The notes beneath the pieces were generated by a model. It did not search any database. It was not told the origin of the DNA and saw nothing but the letters and a program-made list of their open reading frames with translations. The translations under genes were made by a program, and so were the position numbers. From assembly GCA_027348115.1 (NCBI GenBank), contig DAIEQA010000264.1, positions 1 to 6,870 on the forward strand: a stretch of 6,870 nucleotides of DNA. The letters run 5' to 3'. This stretch comes from Fen-1258 sp027348115. GTDB lineage: Bacteria > Bacteroidota > Ignavibacteria > Ignavibacteriales > Melioribacteraceae. Shown in pieces: positions 6,459-6,870 of the stretch (positions are counted from its first letter, which is position 1; each line of letters begins with the position of its first letter).

Positions 6459-6870
6459 CTAAAAGATTTGCCAAGACAAAAATACTTGCAACACTGGGCC
6501 CCGCTTCGGACTCGGTTGAAAAACTTAACGCACTAATAGATGCCGGATGCGATGCGTTCCGTCTTAATTTTTCCCACGGGTCGGAAGAATACTTTGAAAC
6601 GATATTCAACCGCATCAATGAATTATGCATTCAGAGATCGCTCCCCATCCCGATCCTTATCGATCTGCAGGGACCTAAGATTAGAATCGGCGAATTGAGC
6701 GAGCCGCAGATAGAAATAAATTCCGGCGACGAAATAGAAATAACCACCGAAGATATTTTAGGAACGAAACAAAAAATTTCTACAAGCTATAAACGCTTGC
6801 CCATGGATGCCCGTGTAGGAGAAACAATTTTGATAGACGACGGATTGATTAATCTTCAAGTCACAAGTAA
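6455..6870 (+). CDS. pyk: Pyruvate kinase (N-terminal 138 residues, cut by window end)
   Basis: Pyruvate kinase transfers phosphate from phosphoenolpyruvate to ADP, giving pyruvate and ATP in the last step of glycolysis; it is cytosolic and normally a tetramer of about 470-480 residues. The visible part is the start of the A domain, with TKILATLGPAS (8-18), FRLNFSHG (35-42; Arg36 contacts phosphoenolpyruvate, Asn38 and Ser40 match monovalent-cation ligands) and LIDLQGPKIRIG (68-79). The mobile B domain begins near 80 and includes ILIDDG (125-130). The start is the GTG at 6455, because homology begins at residue 4-8 and an in-frame TAA lies just upstream at 6443-6445. The GTG overlaps the protease stop (GTGA), which suggests translational coupling within one operon. 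Leu71, Gln72, Lys75 and Ile78 sit where potassium-independent pyruvate kinases have their signature, similar to E. coli PykA. Confidence 0.96.
   Translation, partial: MTKRFAKTKILATLGPASDSVEKLNALIDAGCDAFRLNFSHGSEEYFETIFNRINELCIQRSLPIPILIDLQGPKIRIGELSEPQIEINSGDEIEITTEDILGTKQKISTSYKRLPMDARVGETILIDDGLINLQVTS

Noticed and set aside
6319..6630. Minus-strand open frame across the protease-pyk junction
   Set aside because: Both plus-strand genes are unmistakable here and the minus-strand frame is an antisense shadow with no motif or ribosome site.
1..6870. A new defence, mobile or biosynthetic system
   Set aside because: All four genes belong to known housekeeping or widespread families, and no transposase, integrase, CRISPR repeat, toxin-antitoxin pair or reverse transcriptase is visible.

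Overview
The window is a stretch of ordinary bacterial chromosome, fairly A+T-rich and densely coding. Two things point to the Bacteroidota/Ignavibacteria side of the tree: a periplasmic haem-binding-domain protein (CYDCH motif followed by the W-P-W-Y-S...LNFS-x-W block) and a long COG1067-type Lon-like protease. Start sites are also mostly weak in Shine-Dalgarno character, which fits but proves little. The lineage is an inference from gene content and style; no marker RNA is present.

Layout, left to right. (1) Bases 1-299, minus strand: 5' part of a gene for a membrane-anchored c-type haem-binding protein, cut by the window edge. (2) Bases 300-405: a short spacer with several inverted repeats. 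(3) Bases 406-3753, minus strand: a complete mfd gene for the transcription-repair coupling factor (1115 aa). (4) Bases 3754-3968: a divergent intergenic region with two hairpins, holding the starts of transcription to both sides. (5) Bases 3969-6458, plus strand: a complete gene for an 829-aa AAA+ Lon-like ATP-dependent protease with a recognisable Ser666/Lys709 catalytic dyad. (6) Bases 6455-6870, plus strand: the first 138 codons of a pyruvate kinase gene. It begins with GTG and overlaps the protease stop codon by four bases (GTGA).

How the genes relate. The haem-binding gene and mfd lie on the same strand, but a 106-base gap with hairpins separates them, and no functional link is evident. 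mfd (release of stalled RNA polymerase and recruitment of UvrA) and the Lon-like protease (protein quality control) are divergent and could share a control region. The protease and pyruvate kinase genes look translationally coupled.

I found no undescribed defence, mobile or biosynthetic system. The points most worth checking are the A-rich end of the protease gene, where a -1 slip just before the stop codon would fuse it in frame to pyruvate kinase; the G+C-rich hairpins with similar arms on both sides of mfd; and a few residue-level departures in the Lon-like P-loop and in the UvrA-facing part of Mfd. No tRNA, rRNA, CRISPR array, insertion sequence or transposase was seen.
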